64,000 bases of DNA from Peterkaempfera bronchialis. GTDB lineage: Bacteria > Actinomycetota > Actinomycetes > Streptomycetales > Streptomycetaceae. The notes under the pieces were generated by a model. That model ran no database searches. It worked only from the letters and a program-made list of their open reading frames with translations, and was not told the DNA's origin. Location of the stretch: positions 806,001 through 870,000 of the forward strand of contig NZ_CP031264.1 in NCBI RefSeq assembly GCF_003258605.2, read 5' to 3'. Shown piece after piece: positions 50,852 through 59,393 of the stretch. A program made the position numbers and the translations under genes. Position 1 is the first letter of the stretch. Each line of letters opens with the position of its first letter.

Positions 50852-52153
50852 TCAGTTGGTGCTGAAGTCCGGCAGCAGCTTCTTGAACTCCTTGGCCGCC
50901 TCGTCGGCGCCCTGCTGCGGGGTCGCGCTGCCCTGGAGGATCTTCACGTAGGACTGCTGGAGCGGCGTGAACAGGCTGCCCACCTGCGGCAGCGCGACCC
51001 GGGGGCGGGCGGTGTCCAGGATCGACTGGAAGCCCGCGATCGACGGGTTGGCCTTGACCTCGTCGGTGTAGGCGGAGGTGCGGGTCGGCAGGGTGCCGGT
51101 CTTGACGGCGATGGACGCCTGGCTCTCGGCAGAGGTCATGAACTGCGTGAAGAGGTAGCTGGCGTCGAGGCTCTTGGAGCCCGCGTACACCACCAGGTCA
51201 TGGCCGCCGGTCGGGGCCTCGGCCTTGCCGGTGCTGCCGGCCGGGACCGGGGCGTAGCCGAGGTTGTCCTTGTCCTTGAAGGCGGCGCCCGCGTAGTCGT
51301 CACCGGTGGACCAGGGGCCCTGGATCAGCATGGCGACCTTGCCGGTGGTGAACGCCTTCTGCATGTTGTCGTAGGCGCTGGCGAAGTCGACCTTCATCGA
51401 CGAGGAGGTGTAGATGTCCTTGGCGACGGTGAGCGCCTTGACGGCCTCGGGCGAGTTGATGGTGATCTTCTTGGCCTGGGCGTCGGCCATGTCGGCGCCC
51501 TCGCCGAAGAGGAAGGGCAGCAGGAAGTAGGCGTCCGGGTTCATATAGGTCCCGTAGGCGCCGGTCTTCTCCTTGATGACGGCGGAGTCCTTCTTGAACT
51601 CGTCCCAGGTCTTCGGCGGGGCCGCGATGCCGGCCTTCTTGAAGAGGTCCTTGTTGTACAGCAGGCCGAGGGTGTCGGTGACGGAGGGGACGCCGTAGGT
51701 CTTGCCGTTGTACTTGGTGGTGTCCATCGGGCCGGCCAGGAAGTCCTCGGTGGTGGCGAGGGCCGCGGTGCCGTCGAGCGGGGCGAGGTACATCAGGGAG
51801 GCGTACTCGGGGATCAGGCCGACATCGGCGCGCATCACGTCCGGGGCGCCCTTGCCGCTCTGCGCCGTCGCCTTGAACTTCTGCTCGATGTCGCCGAACG
51901 GGATGTTCTGGTAGTTGACCTTGATCTTCGGGTACTTCTGCTCGAACTGCGCGATCAGCTCCTTGTAGGCCGGAGCCTCCTTGGTCGCGTCCGAGGTGTC
52001 CCAGTACGTCACGGTGCCCGAGACGCTTGCGGGGTCCGCAGCCGCCTTGCTGTCGCTCTTGCCGCTGCTGCTGCCGCCGCCGTCGCTGCCGCAGGCCGCC
52101 ATCGAGACCGCGAGGGCCGCGACCAGAGCGGTGGCCGCCATACCACGCCGCAT
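50852..52153 (-). CDS. malE: Maltose/maltodextrin-binding lipoprotein MalE
   Basis: The 433-residue precursor follows AAGGAG. The lipobox is VSMAAC (Cys about 21), then a Gly/Ser linker, then a SBP type-1 fold with YWDTSDATKEAPAYKELIAQFEQKYPKIKV (core YWDTSDATKEAP) and the C-terminal VKILQGSATPQQGADEAAKEFKKLL. It binds alpha-gluco-oligosaccharides outside the membrane and delivers them to MalFG. A MalR-like operator lies about 140 bases upstream, in the region shared with divergent hmgA. Confidence 0.93.
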   Translation of the reverse strand: MRRGMAATALVAALAVSMAACGSDGGGSSSGKSDSKAAADPASVSGTVTYWDTSDATKEAPAYKELIAQFEQKYPKIKVNYQNIPFGDIEQKFKATAQSGKGAPDVMRADVGLIPEYASLMYLAPLDGTAALATTEDFLAGPMDTTKYNGKTYGVPSVTDTLGLLYNKDLFKKAGIAAPPKTWDEFKKDSAVIKEKTGAYGTYMNPDAYFLLPFLFGEGADMADAQAKKITINSPEAVKALTVAKDIYTSSSMKVDFASAYDNMQKAFTTGKVAMLIQGPWSTGDDYAGAAFKDKDNLGYAPVPAGSTGKAEAPTGGHDLVVYAGSKSLDASYLFTQFMTSAESQASIAVKTGTLPTRTSAYTDEVKANPSIAGFQSILDTARPRVALPQVGSLFTPLQQSYVKILQGSATPQQGADEAAKEFKKLLPDFSTN

Positions 52154-52285
52154 GAGTACTCCTTGAGAGGGTGGGGTGCCCGAGAGGGAGGGACGGCGCA
52201 TAATGGCCTTCCCGGGCCGACTGCGCCGATCGCGGCCGCCGGACCCGGGGAGGAACGTAACAGCGGCGCGCGTGTTGCGGAAAGT

Positions 52286-52308
52286 CCTTGCAGCAAGTTT
52301 CTGCAAGG
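52286..52308 (-). promoter_or_regulatory. MalR-like operator upstream of malE
   Basis: CCTTGCAG (52286-52293) and CTGCAAGG (52301-52308) form perfect 8-bp arms around seven bases. CTTGCAG/CTGCAAG is the motif type associated with Streptomyces mal promoters. A third CTTG-like half is inside the spacer (GCAAG). Confidence 0.75.
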
Positions 52309-52395
52309 CCCTTCGTTTCGTTACGCCAATGTGTCCGGCCGGTTGCCGGACGGTGCCCGAACGTGACCGACTCCGACCCGGCCTTCCTTGACAGC

Positions 52396-52478
52396 CGCCA
52401 CCTGCGCCACTGTCATGAGAGCTGCCGTCCCGACCCCGGACGGCAGCCGCGACAGTCGCTCAGGAGGCGCAGGTGGCG
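52396..52478 (+). promoter_or_regulatory. Long imperfect hairpin that covers the hmgA start
   Basis: The left arm CGCCACCTGCGCC plus ACTGTC (52396-52414) pairs with GACAGT (52451-52456) and GGCGCAGGTGGCG (52466-52478). Nine unpaired bases lie in the right arm. Inside is a second perfect 10-bp stem, GCTGCCGTCC (52421-52430) against GGACGGCAGC (52438-52447). The AGGAGG ribosome binding site (52462-52467) and the GTG start (52473-52475) fall in the bulge and right arm. Translation could thus be gated by folding, provided transcription begins before 52396. Confidence 0.6.
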
Positions 52479-53714
52479 TACTACCGGACCGTCGGCTCGG
52501 TGCCGCCCAAAAGGCACACCCAGTTCCGTCGAGAGAACGGTGAGCTCTACTACGAGGAGCTGATGGGAGAGGAGGGCTTCACCTCCGACTCCTCACTGCT
52601 CTACCACCGGCACATCCCCTCCGCCCTGGTGGACAGCCGGGTCTGGCAGCTGCCCGAGGCCAAGAGCGAGGCCAACCACCCGCTCAAGCCCTTCCACTTC
52701 CGGCTGCACTCCCTCTTCCCCGGCGAGAGCTGGCGGCAGGCCGACCCGGTGACCGACCGGCGGGTGGTGCTGGGCAACGCCGATGTACGCATCGCCTATG
52801 TCGCCGCCGGGCAGCCCTCGCCGCTCTACCGCAACGCCATCGGCGACGAGTGCGTCTATGTGGAGTCGGGCACCGGCCGGGTCGACACCGTCTTCGGCTC
52901 CATCGAGGTCGGCGAGGGCGACTATGTAGTCCTCCCCCGCGCCACCACCCACCGCTGGGTGCCGACCGGCGACGCCCCGCTGCGGCTCTACGCCGTCGAG
53001 GCCAACAGCCACATCACCCCGCCCAAGCGCTACCTCTCCCGCTTCGGGCAGCTGCTGGAGCACGCACCCTACTGCGAACGCGACCTGCGCGGCCCGCAGG
53101 AGCCGCTGCTGGAGGACGGCGAGGACGTCGAGGTCCACGTCAAGCACCGGGGACCCGGCGGCAACGGCATCGTCGGCACGGTCTTCACCGTGCCCCGGCA
53201 CCCCTTCGACGTGGTGGGCTGGGACGGCTGCCTCTACCCGTACGTCTTCAACATCGCCGACTACGAGCCGATCACCGGCCGCATCCACCAGCCCCCGCCG
53301 CAGCACCAGGTCTTCGAGGGCACCGGCTTCGTCATCTGCAACTTCGTCCCCCGCAAGGTCGACTACCACCCGCTGGCCATCCCCGTCCCCTACTACCACT
53401 CCAATGTGGACAGCGACGAGGTGATGTTCTACTGCGGCGGCGACTACGAGGCCCGCAAGGGCTCCGGCATCGGCCAGGGGTCCGTCTCGCTGCACCCCGG
53501 CGGCCACACCCACGGCCCCCAGCCCGGCGCCTATGAGCGCTCCATCGGCGCCGAGTTCTTCGACGAACTGGCCGTCATGGTCGACACCTTCCGCCCGCTG
53601 GAGATCGCCGAGGGCGGCCGGGCCGCCGACGACGGCCGCTACGCCTGGACCTGGAGCGGACGCGGACCGCAGGGCCCGCAGGAGCCGCTGGAGATGCCCG
53701 GCGGTGCCGGGTGA
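52473..53714 (+). CDS. hmgA: Homogentisate 1,2-dioxygenase
   Basis: The 413-residue protein is a full-length HmgA with GTG start after AGGAGG. Landmarks are GDECVYVESGTGRVDTVFGSIEVGEGDYVVLPRATTHRW in the cupin core (ECVYVESG; VVLPRATTHRW), CNFVPRKVDYHPLAIPVPYYHSN (core HPLAIPVPYYHSN, iron-site region) and GGHTHGPQPGAYE near the end. It opens the homogentisate ring to maleylacetoacetate in tyrosine and phenylalanine breakdown. It overlaps fahA by four bases (GTGA). Control may act through the leader hairpin; loss of this enzyme causes brown melanin in other bacteria. Confidence 0.95.
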   Translation: MAYYRTVGSVPPKRHTQFRRENGELYYEELMGEEGFTSDSSLLYHRHIPSALVDSRVWQLPEAKSEANHPLKPFHFRLHSLFPGESWRQADPVTDRRVVLGNADVRIAYVAAGQPSPLYRNAIGDECVYVESGTGRVDTVFGSIEVGEGDYVVLPRATTHRWVPTGDAPLRLYAVEANSHITPPKRYLSRFGQLLEHAPYCERDLRGPQEPLLEDGEDVEVHVKHRGPGGNGIVGTVFTVPRHPFDVVGWDGCLYPYVFNIADYEPITGRIHQPPPQHQVFEGTGFVICNFVPRKVDYHPLAIPVPYYHSNVDSDEVMFYCGGDYEARKGSGIGQGSVSLHPGGHTHGPQPGAYERSIGAEFFDELAVMVDTFRPLEIAEGGRAADDGRYAWTWSGRGPQGPQEPLEMPGGAG

Positions 53715-54916
53715 CCGAGGTCCGCAGCTGGGTCCCGGTGCCGGAGGGGTCCCCCTTCCCGGTGCAGAACCTGCCGTACGGGGTCTTCAGCCCGCCCGGC
53801 GGCGACGCCAGGGTCGGGGTGGCCATCGGCGAGCAGGTGCTGGACATCTCCGCGATCTGGGCCGGGACCCCCCTCGGCGCCGACCTGGCCACCGGCTCCC
53901 TCAACCGCTTTCTGCGGCGCGGGCGCGGCGAGTGGGCCTATGTCCGCCGCCGGCTGCTGGAGCTGCTCACCGGGACCGAGCAGCGGCGGCTGGTGGAGGC
54001 CCATCTGCACCCGCTGGACCGGGTGCGGCTCCAGCTGCCGTTCGAGGTCGCCGACTATGTGGACTTCTACGCCTCCGAGGCGCATGCCACCAACCTCGGC
54101 CGGATCTTCCGGCCGGACGGCGACCCGCTGCTGCCCAACTGGCGCCATCTGCCGGTCGGCTACCACGGGCGGGCCGGCACGGTGGTGGTCTCCGGTACGC
54201 CCGTCCGGCGGCCGAGCGGCCAGCGGCGCGGCGCCGACGGAGCCGCGCCGGACTTCGGGCCCACCCGGCGGCTGGACATCGAGGCCGAGGTCGGCTTTGT
54301 GGTGGGGGCGCCGTCCCGGCTCGGCGAGCCGGTGCCGGTGGGCGACTTCGCCGACCATGTCTTCGGCGTGGTGCTGGTCAACGACTGGAGCGCCCGCGAC
54401 ATCCAGTCCTGGGAGTACCAGCCGCTCGGCCCCTTCCTGGGCAAGTCCTTCGCCACCTCGGTCTCCCCCTGGGTGGTGCCGCTGGAGGCCCTGGAGCAGG
54501 CCCGCCTGCCGGTGGCCGCGCAGGACCCGCCGCCGCTGCCCTACCTGGAGGAGAAGGAGCCCTGGGGGCTCGACCTCCGGCTGGAGGTGCGGCTCAATGA
54601 CGCGGTGGTCTCCCGGCCGCCGTTCCGCGACCTCTACTGGTCGCCGGCCCAGCTGCTCGCCCATCTGACGGCCAACGGCGCGTCGCTGCGCACCGGCGAC
54701 CTCTACGCCTCGGGCACCGTCTCGGGTCGGCTGCCGGAGGAGCGCGGCTCGCTGATCGAGCTCACCTGGAGCGGCCGGGACCCGCTGCGGCTGCCGGACG
54801 GCTCCCTGCGCACCTTTCTGGAGGACGGCGACACGGTGACGCTGACCGCGACCGCGCCCGGCGCCGACGGGGTGCGGATCGGCTTCGGCGAGGTGACCGG
54901 CACCGTGGTGTCCTGA
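53711..54916 (+). CDS. fahA: Fumarylacetoacetase
   Basis: The 401-residue protein has an N-terminal SH3-like domain and the catalytic FAH domain. YVDFYASEAHATNLGRIFRP and LPVGYHGRAGTVVVSGTPVRRP carry substrate and metal residues, and DIEAEVGFVVGAPSRLGEPVPV and VVLVNDWSARDIQSWEYQPLGPFLGKSF (core NDWSARDIQSWEYQPLG) are the family signature. It cleaves fumarylacetoacetate to fumarate and acetoacetate. The intermediate maleylacetoacetate isomerase gene is not adjacent. Translation is coupled to hmgA. Confidence 0.95.
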   Translation: MTEVRSWVPVPEGSPFPVQNLPYGVFSPPGGDARVGVAIGEQVLDISAIWAGTPLGADLATGSLNRFLRRGRGEWAYVRRRLLELLTGTEQRRLVEAHLHPLDRVRLQLPFEVADYVDFYASEAHATNLGRIFRPDGDPLLPNWRHLPVGYHGRAGTVVVSGTPVRRPSGQRRGADGAAPDFGPTRRLDIEAEVGFVVGAPSRLGEPVPVGDFADHVFGVVLVNDWSARDIQSWEYQPLGPFLGKSFATSVSPWVVPLEALEQARLPVAAQDPPPLPYLEEKEPWGLDLRLEVRLNDAVVSRPPFRDLYWSPAQLLAHLTANGASLRTGDLYASGTVSGRLPEERGSLIELTWSGRDPLRLPDGSLRTFLEDGDTVTLTATAPGADGVRIGFGEVTGTVVS

Positions 54917-54955
54917 CCCTGACCCTGACCCCGTGCCCCTGACCCTGACCCTGAC
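54912..54955 (+). repeat. CCTGAC hexamer repeats at the end of fahA
   Basis: Three perfect copies of CCTGAC run from 54912 to 54929, starting within the last codons of fahA, and three more lie at 54938-54955. The stop TGA is part of the first copy. Confidence 0.85.
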
Positions 54956-54970
54956 CCGCCGGAGACGGCG

Positions 54971-55005
54971 GTGCGGCCCGCCCCCCGGTCGGGGGCGGGC
55001 CGCAC
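54971..55005. terminator. Bidirectional terminator between fahA and GH87 gene
   Basis: A 15-bp perfect stem (GTGCGGCCCGCCCCC against GGGGGCGGGCCGCAC) with a 5-base loop, followed on the plus strand by CTTTC, separates the two convergent genes. Confidence 0.88.
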
Positions 55006-55019
55006 CTTTCGGTCGGCCG

Positions 55020-58000
55020 CTAGGGCTTGACCGTGATGGTGAAGGTGGAGGTGGTGTTGCGGATGTCGACCGCGTTGTCGCTCAACTTGAGGTTGTTGAA
55101 CGTCACCGAGCCGACCGCCGGGCCCTGCCCCGCCTCGGGCAGCTCATTGGCCCAGAGTCCGAAGCCGGACTTGGCGTTGTAGGCGTCACCGCTCTTGTGG
55201 GCGCCGCTGATCGAGACATTGGTGAGGATGGTGTCCTTGATGGGGTTCTGCGGCTGGCCTCCCACGTAGTTGGTCTGGAACATGATGCCGCTGTAGGTGG
55301 GGTCGACGATGTCCGTGTCGCTGACCCGGATGCCCTGGAACACCTTCGACGCGGAGAAGAGCCAGATCCCGGGGAAGGTCTGCGATCCCCAGAAGTGGCC
55401 GCCGGCCCGGACGATGGAGATGTTCTGGAAGTTGGTCGGGTCGCTGCCGAAGCCGTTCATCGCATAGCCGAAGTCCAGCGAGCTGATGGTGATGCCCGAG
55501 TAGACCAGGGTGTCGGCGATGTAGATGTTGCGGAAGGTGTTGGCGTAGCCGCCGTAGACCGCGACGCCGGCCGCCCGCCAGGTGAGCAGCGAGGTGAGGT
55601 TCTCGTAGACGTTGTTCTTCTCGTCGGACCCGCCCGCGTCGATGGCGGAGAAGAGCGCGAAGCTGTCGTCACCGGTGGAGCGGGCCTCGATGTTGGTGAC
55701 GTGGTTGTCGGTGGAGCCGTTGGTCATGTTGATGCCGTCCGCGAAGGTGTCGCGGATGCGGGAGTTGCTGATGGTGATGTTGTCGGTGTTGGCGCCCCAG
55801 TAGAGGCAGACGGTGTGCTCGTTCCAGACGTTGTCGATGACGATGTCGGTGATGTTGGAGAAGTCGAAGACCTTGCCGGGCCCGTCGATGCGGGAGGTGT
55901 AGTTGCCGAAGAAGGAGAAGTTGGCGAACTTCGACCCCTTGGCCGCGGCCTCGGCGCGGAAGCCCGCGTCGGTGTTCTCCTGGCTCTCCGGGGTGTGGAA
56001 CCGGGTGTACCAGGGGCCGGCGCCGACGACCTTGACCGGCTTGCCGTAGATCTGGAACTTGCTGGAGGTCTGGTAGTCACCCTCGGGCAGGTAGACACCG
56101 GTCAGCTTGCCCGTGGTGTCCATCCGCACCTTGTCCAGGGCGTTCTGCACGTCCTGCTGGGTGAAGCCGGTGGGCACGGTGTAGGAGGCCGGGTCGGGGT
56201 TGGCGATCGGGGAGACCTGCTCCAGGTTGATGAAGTCGATCGCGTAGGTGGTGCTGTTGGCGGCGTCCTTCTGGAGCTTGATGGTGGATCCGGCCGGGAC
56301 GGTCGTCCCGAGCATCAGATTGGCCTCGTCGTAGATGTGGCGGGGGCCGCCCGCGCTCGGCGAGTTGCCGGGCGAGGTCTCGTCGCCGTAGAGCCAGGCG
56401 TACTTCGAGGTCAGGTTGATCGGCTTGAGCAGGGTGCCGTTGACGTAGACGTCAAGGGTGGAGTTGATGCCGCCGCCGCCCGGCGCGTCCGGGATGGAGT
56501 AGCGGACGACCAGGGTGTTGGTGCTGGCCTTGGTGGTGAACTCCACGGAGCTGCCGGTGGAGTTGAGGGTGACGGCCTTGCGGCCGGACGCCTCGCCCGC
56601 CAGGTCTCCGACGGTGCGGTTGGGTCCGATGACCGCCGCGCCGCCGCCGAGCCTGCCGTCCTCGGCCTCGTACATGTCGTACGGCATATTGGCGCCGCGG
56701 CCGACGAAGAGCGACTGGGTGGAGGTGTTGTTGGCCCGCTTGACCGGCAGTTCGTTGGCGTCGTCGGCGATCACCGTCTTGACGGTGTACTTGCCGTTGG
56801 CGGCCGTCCAGCTGCCGAGGCTGACCGGGGAGGTGGTGGCCCCGGCGGCGATGGCGCCGCTGTAGGACCCGGTCAGGGTGCGCACGGTGCTGCCGGTGGT
56901 GGCGTCGGTCACCGTCAGGGTGATGGCGTGGGCGCCACCCGCCGAGGCGATGGTGCCCTGGTTCTTGATGGCGACGGAGAAGGCGACGGAGTTGCCGTTC
57001 GACGGGTTGCTGGGCGTCCAGCCGACCGGCGAGGCCACCAGGTCCGCGCTGTCCACCGGCTTGACCACCAGCGGGGTCGCGCTGGTGAAGGTGTTGTTGC
57101 TGTGGTTCTGCTCGATGACCTTGCCGGCCTCGTCCACCGTGGCGCTCAGCGGGTAGCTGCCCGCGTCGCGGGTGCCGATGGAGGTGGAGACCGTGGTGGA
57201 CGCCCCGGCGGCCAGCGCGCCCACGGGCGCGGTGCCGACGGCGGTGCCATTGAGGTGGAAGGTGACATCGGTGGCCGGGGAGGCGGCGTTGCCGATGTTC
57301 TTGACGGTCGCGGAGAGGGTGATCGGGTCGCTCTCCACCGGCGCGGCCGGCGAGGCGGTGACCCCGGTGACGGTGAGGTCGGGGTTGGGGGCGGGGGTGC
57401 CGATGACCTGGAACTCGGCGACCTGGCCGCCGGGGGCTCCGGTGTTGCTGGTGATCCGCAGCTGGACCTCTTCGACCCGGGCGGTGACCGGGATCGTCAC
57501 CGTGTTGCCGGAGGCCGGGTTGAAGGTGTAGTCCTTGGCGGCCACCAGGCTGGTGAAGCCGGTGGCGCTCTGCTCACGGCCGAGCAGCTGGATGTTCTGG
57601 GTGCGGGTCGACCAGGCGCTGTCCGGGTTGAGCTTCAGCACCACGGAGGTGACGTCGGCGTTGGCGCCGAGGTCGACGGCGAGGGTGCCGGGCTGCCCGG
57701 CGGCCTCCCAGTAGGTGGCCGTGTTGTTGTCGTTGGCGTTGGTGGCGACAAAGGTGAAGGTGCTGGACGAGGCCGTGATCGGCTTGCCGACGGCCATGTT
57801 GGAGCCGGTGCCGCCGGTGCTGCCGTTGCGGGTGACGGTGTTGCTGTTGCCGGACTGGTTGCCCGCCGCGTCCTTGGCCCGGACGTAGTAGGAGACCGTG
57901 GCGCTGTCCGGCTGGCTGTCGGTGTACGTGGTGACATTGCCCGCCACGCTGTCCCGCAGCACATTGTTGGCGTAGATGTCGTAGCCGGTGACGCCCACGT

Positions 58001-59315
58001 TGTCGGTGGACGCGGTCCAGGTCAGCTTGATCTGGCCGGAGCCCGGCTGGGTGAAGGCGAGGTTGGAGGGGGCGGTCGGCGCCTGGGTGTCGCCGGTCGC
58101 GCCCTGGCGGGTGACGGTGTTGCTGTTGCCGGACTGGTTGCCCGCCGCGTCCTTGGCCCGGACGTAGTAGGAGACCGTGGCGCTGTCCGGCTGGCTGTCG
58201 GTGTAGGTGGTGACATTGCCCGCCACGCTGGTGCGCAGGGTGCCGTTGGCGTAGATGTCGTACCCGGTGACGCCTACGTTGTCGGTGGACGCGGTCCAGG
58301 TCAGCTTGATCTGGCCGGAGGCCGGCTGGGTGAAGGCGAGGTTGGTGGGGGCGGTCGGCGCCTGGGTGTCGCCGGTGGCCGGGCCGTAGACCTCGAACTG
58401 CGACAGCTGGGCCGCCGACCAACCGGTGTTGGCGGTGACGTTCAGCCGCAGGTAGCGGGTGGTGACGGTGTCAAGGGAGATGGTGACGGTGTTGCCCGAG
58501 GCCGGGTCGAAGACATAGCCCTTGGAGGCGACCAGGTCGGTGAAGTTCGTCCCGTCGGTGGAGCCGCGCACGCTGAGCGTCTCGGTGCGCTTCTCCCAGC
58601 CGGTGGGCAGCTTCAGCACCAGCTTGGCGACGCCCACGGAGGCGCCCAGGTCGGCCTGGATCCACTGCGGGAGGCTGCCGCTGCTCTCCCAGTAGGTGGC
58701 CTGGTTGCCGTCGTTGGCGTTGGCCGGGACATACGGGGAGTTGGAGCTGCTGGCGGTCAGCCTGGCGTTCGCGGCGAGGTCGCTGCCGGAGGTCGCGGCG
58801 CCGTACACCTCCAGCTCGGAGATCTGCCCGGCCGGCCACCCGGTGTTGCCGGTGATGTTGATCCGGACGAAGCGGGTGTTGGTCGCCGGGAAGCCGATCT
58901 TGACGATGTTGGCGGCCGCCGGGTCGAAGACATAGCCCTGGGAGCCGACGATGGTGGTGAAGCTGGTGCCGTCGGCGCTCCCCTGGACGGCGAGGGTCTC
59001 GGTGCGGGTGCCCCAGTCGGCGGTCGGGAGCTTCAGCACCACCTGGCCGATGGTGGTGCTACTGCCCAGGTCGACCTGGGCCCACTGCGGGAAGCTGTTG
59101 TTGGCGGACTCCCAGTAGCTGCTCTGGTTGCCGTCGTTGAGGTTGCCGGCGCCGTTGGCTCCATTGCTGCTGCTGACCGCGACGGTCTTGCCGGCCGCCA
59201 GGTTGGGGCCGTCCGCGGCCGAGGCCGGTATCGCCACCGGCCCGGCGAGGAGCATCATCGTGGTGGCCAGCAGGGCCGCGACGCTCCGCGGCACCAGACG
59301 TCTGAATCGCATCAT
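55020..59315 (-). CDS. Large secreted GH87-type alpha-1,3-glucanase (1431 residues)
   Basis: Order, by eye: signal peptide (1-33), two discoidin/CBM32-like domains (about 37-312), two near-identical fibronectin III repeats of 93 residues (about 316-501), a third discoidin-like domain (about 505-650), two CARDB-like domains (about 655-870), a CBM6/35-like module (about 878-1050) and a C-terminal parallel beta-helix (about 1060-1431). In the helix an Asp in DTFADGIN (about residue 1192) is followed 23 and 24 residues later by the Asp pair in STGDDSF. That spacing is as I recall for the catalytic trio of GH87 alpha-1,3-glucanases. It should cut alpha-1,3-glucan (mutan, fungal wall) outside the cell. 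Confidence 0.82.
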   Translation of the reverse strand: MMRFRRLVPRSVAALLATTMMLLAGPVAIPASAADGPNLAAGKTVAVSSSNGANGAGNLNDGNQSSYWESANNSFPQWAQVDLGSSTTIGQVVLKLPTADWGTRTETLAVQGSADGTSFTTIVGSQGYVFDPAAANIVKIGFPATNTRFVRINITGNTGWPAGQISELEVYGAATSGSDLAANARLTASSSNSPYVPANANDGNQATYWESSGSLPQWIQADLGASVGVAKLVLKLPTGWEKRTETLSVRGSTDGTNFTDLVASKGYVFDPASGNTVTISLDTVTTRYLRLNVTANTGWSAAQLSQFEVYGPATGDTQAPTAPTNLAFTQPASGQIKLTWTASTDNVGVTGYDIYANGTLRTSVAGNVTTYTDSQPDSATVSYYVRAKDAAGNQSGNSNTVTRQGATGDTQAPTAPSNLAFTQPGSGQIKLTWTASTDNVGVTGYDIYANNVLRDSVAGNVTTYTDSQPDSATVSYYVRAKDAAGNQSGNSNTVTRNGSTGGTGSNMAVGKPITASSSTFTFVATNANDNNTATYWEAAGQPGTLAVDLGANADVTSVVLKLNPDSAWSTRTQNIQLLGREQSATGFTSLVAAKDYTFNPASGNTVTIPVTARVEEVQLRITSNTGAPGGQVAEFQVIGTPAPNPDLTVTGVTASPAAPVESDPITLSATVKNIGNAASPATDVTFHLNGTAVGTAPVGALAAGASTTVSTSIGTRDAGSYPLSATVDEAGKVIEQNHSNNTFTSATPLVVKPVDSADLVASPVGWTPSNPSNGNSVAFSVAIKNQGTIASAGGAHAITLTVTDATTGSTVRTLTGSYSGAIAAGATTSPVSLGSWTAANGKYTVKTVIADDANELPVKRANNTSTQSLFVGRGANMPYDMYEAEDGRLGGGAAVIGPNRTVGDLAGEASGRKAVTLNSTGSSVEFTTKASTNTLVVRYSIPDAPGGGGINSTLDVYVNGTLLKPINLTSKYAWLYGDETSPGNSPSAGGPRHIYDEANLMLGTTVPAGSTIKLQKDAANSTTYAIDFINLEQVSPIANPDPASYTVPTGFTQQDVQNALDKVRMDTTGKLTGVYLPEGDYQTSSKFQIYGKPVKVVGAGPWYTRFHTPESQENTDAGFRAEAAAKGSKFANFSFFGNYTSRIDGPGKVFDFSNITDIVIDNVWNEHTVCLYWGANTDNITISNSRIRDTFADGINMTNGSTDNHVTNIEARSTGDDSFALFSAIDAGGSDEKNNVYENLTSLLTWRAAGVAVYGGYANTFRNIYIADTLVYSGITISSLDFGYAMNGFGSDPTNFQNISIVRAGGHFWGSQTFPGIWLFSASKVFQGIRVSDTDIVDPTYSGIMFQTNYVGGQPQNPIKDTILTNVSISGAHKSGDAYNAKSGFGLWANELPEAGQGPAVGSVTFNNLKLSDNAVDIRNTTSTFTITVKP
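57828..58386 (-). repeat. Tandem 279-bp DNA repeats encoding two fibronectin III domains
   Basis: The segment beginning GCGGGTGACGG at 57828 recurs at 58107, a period of 279 bp (93 codons). The copies are nearly identical, differing by scattered single bases, which indicates recent duplication or gene conversion. Confidence 0.85.
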
Positions 59316-59393
59316 CGTCCTCTGTCTCGGGGTGGATGCCGCCGACCGGCGCAGGGTCTGGCCGTGCGCCGGTCAGCGGCGGTCGGGAGAGGG

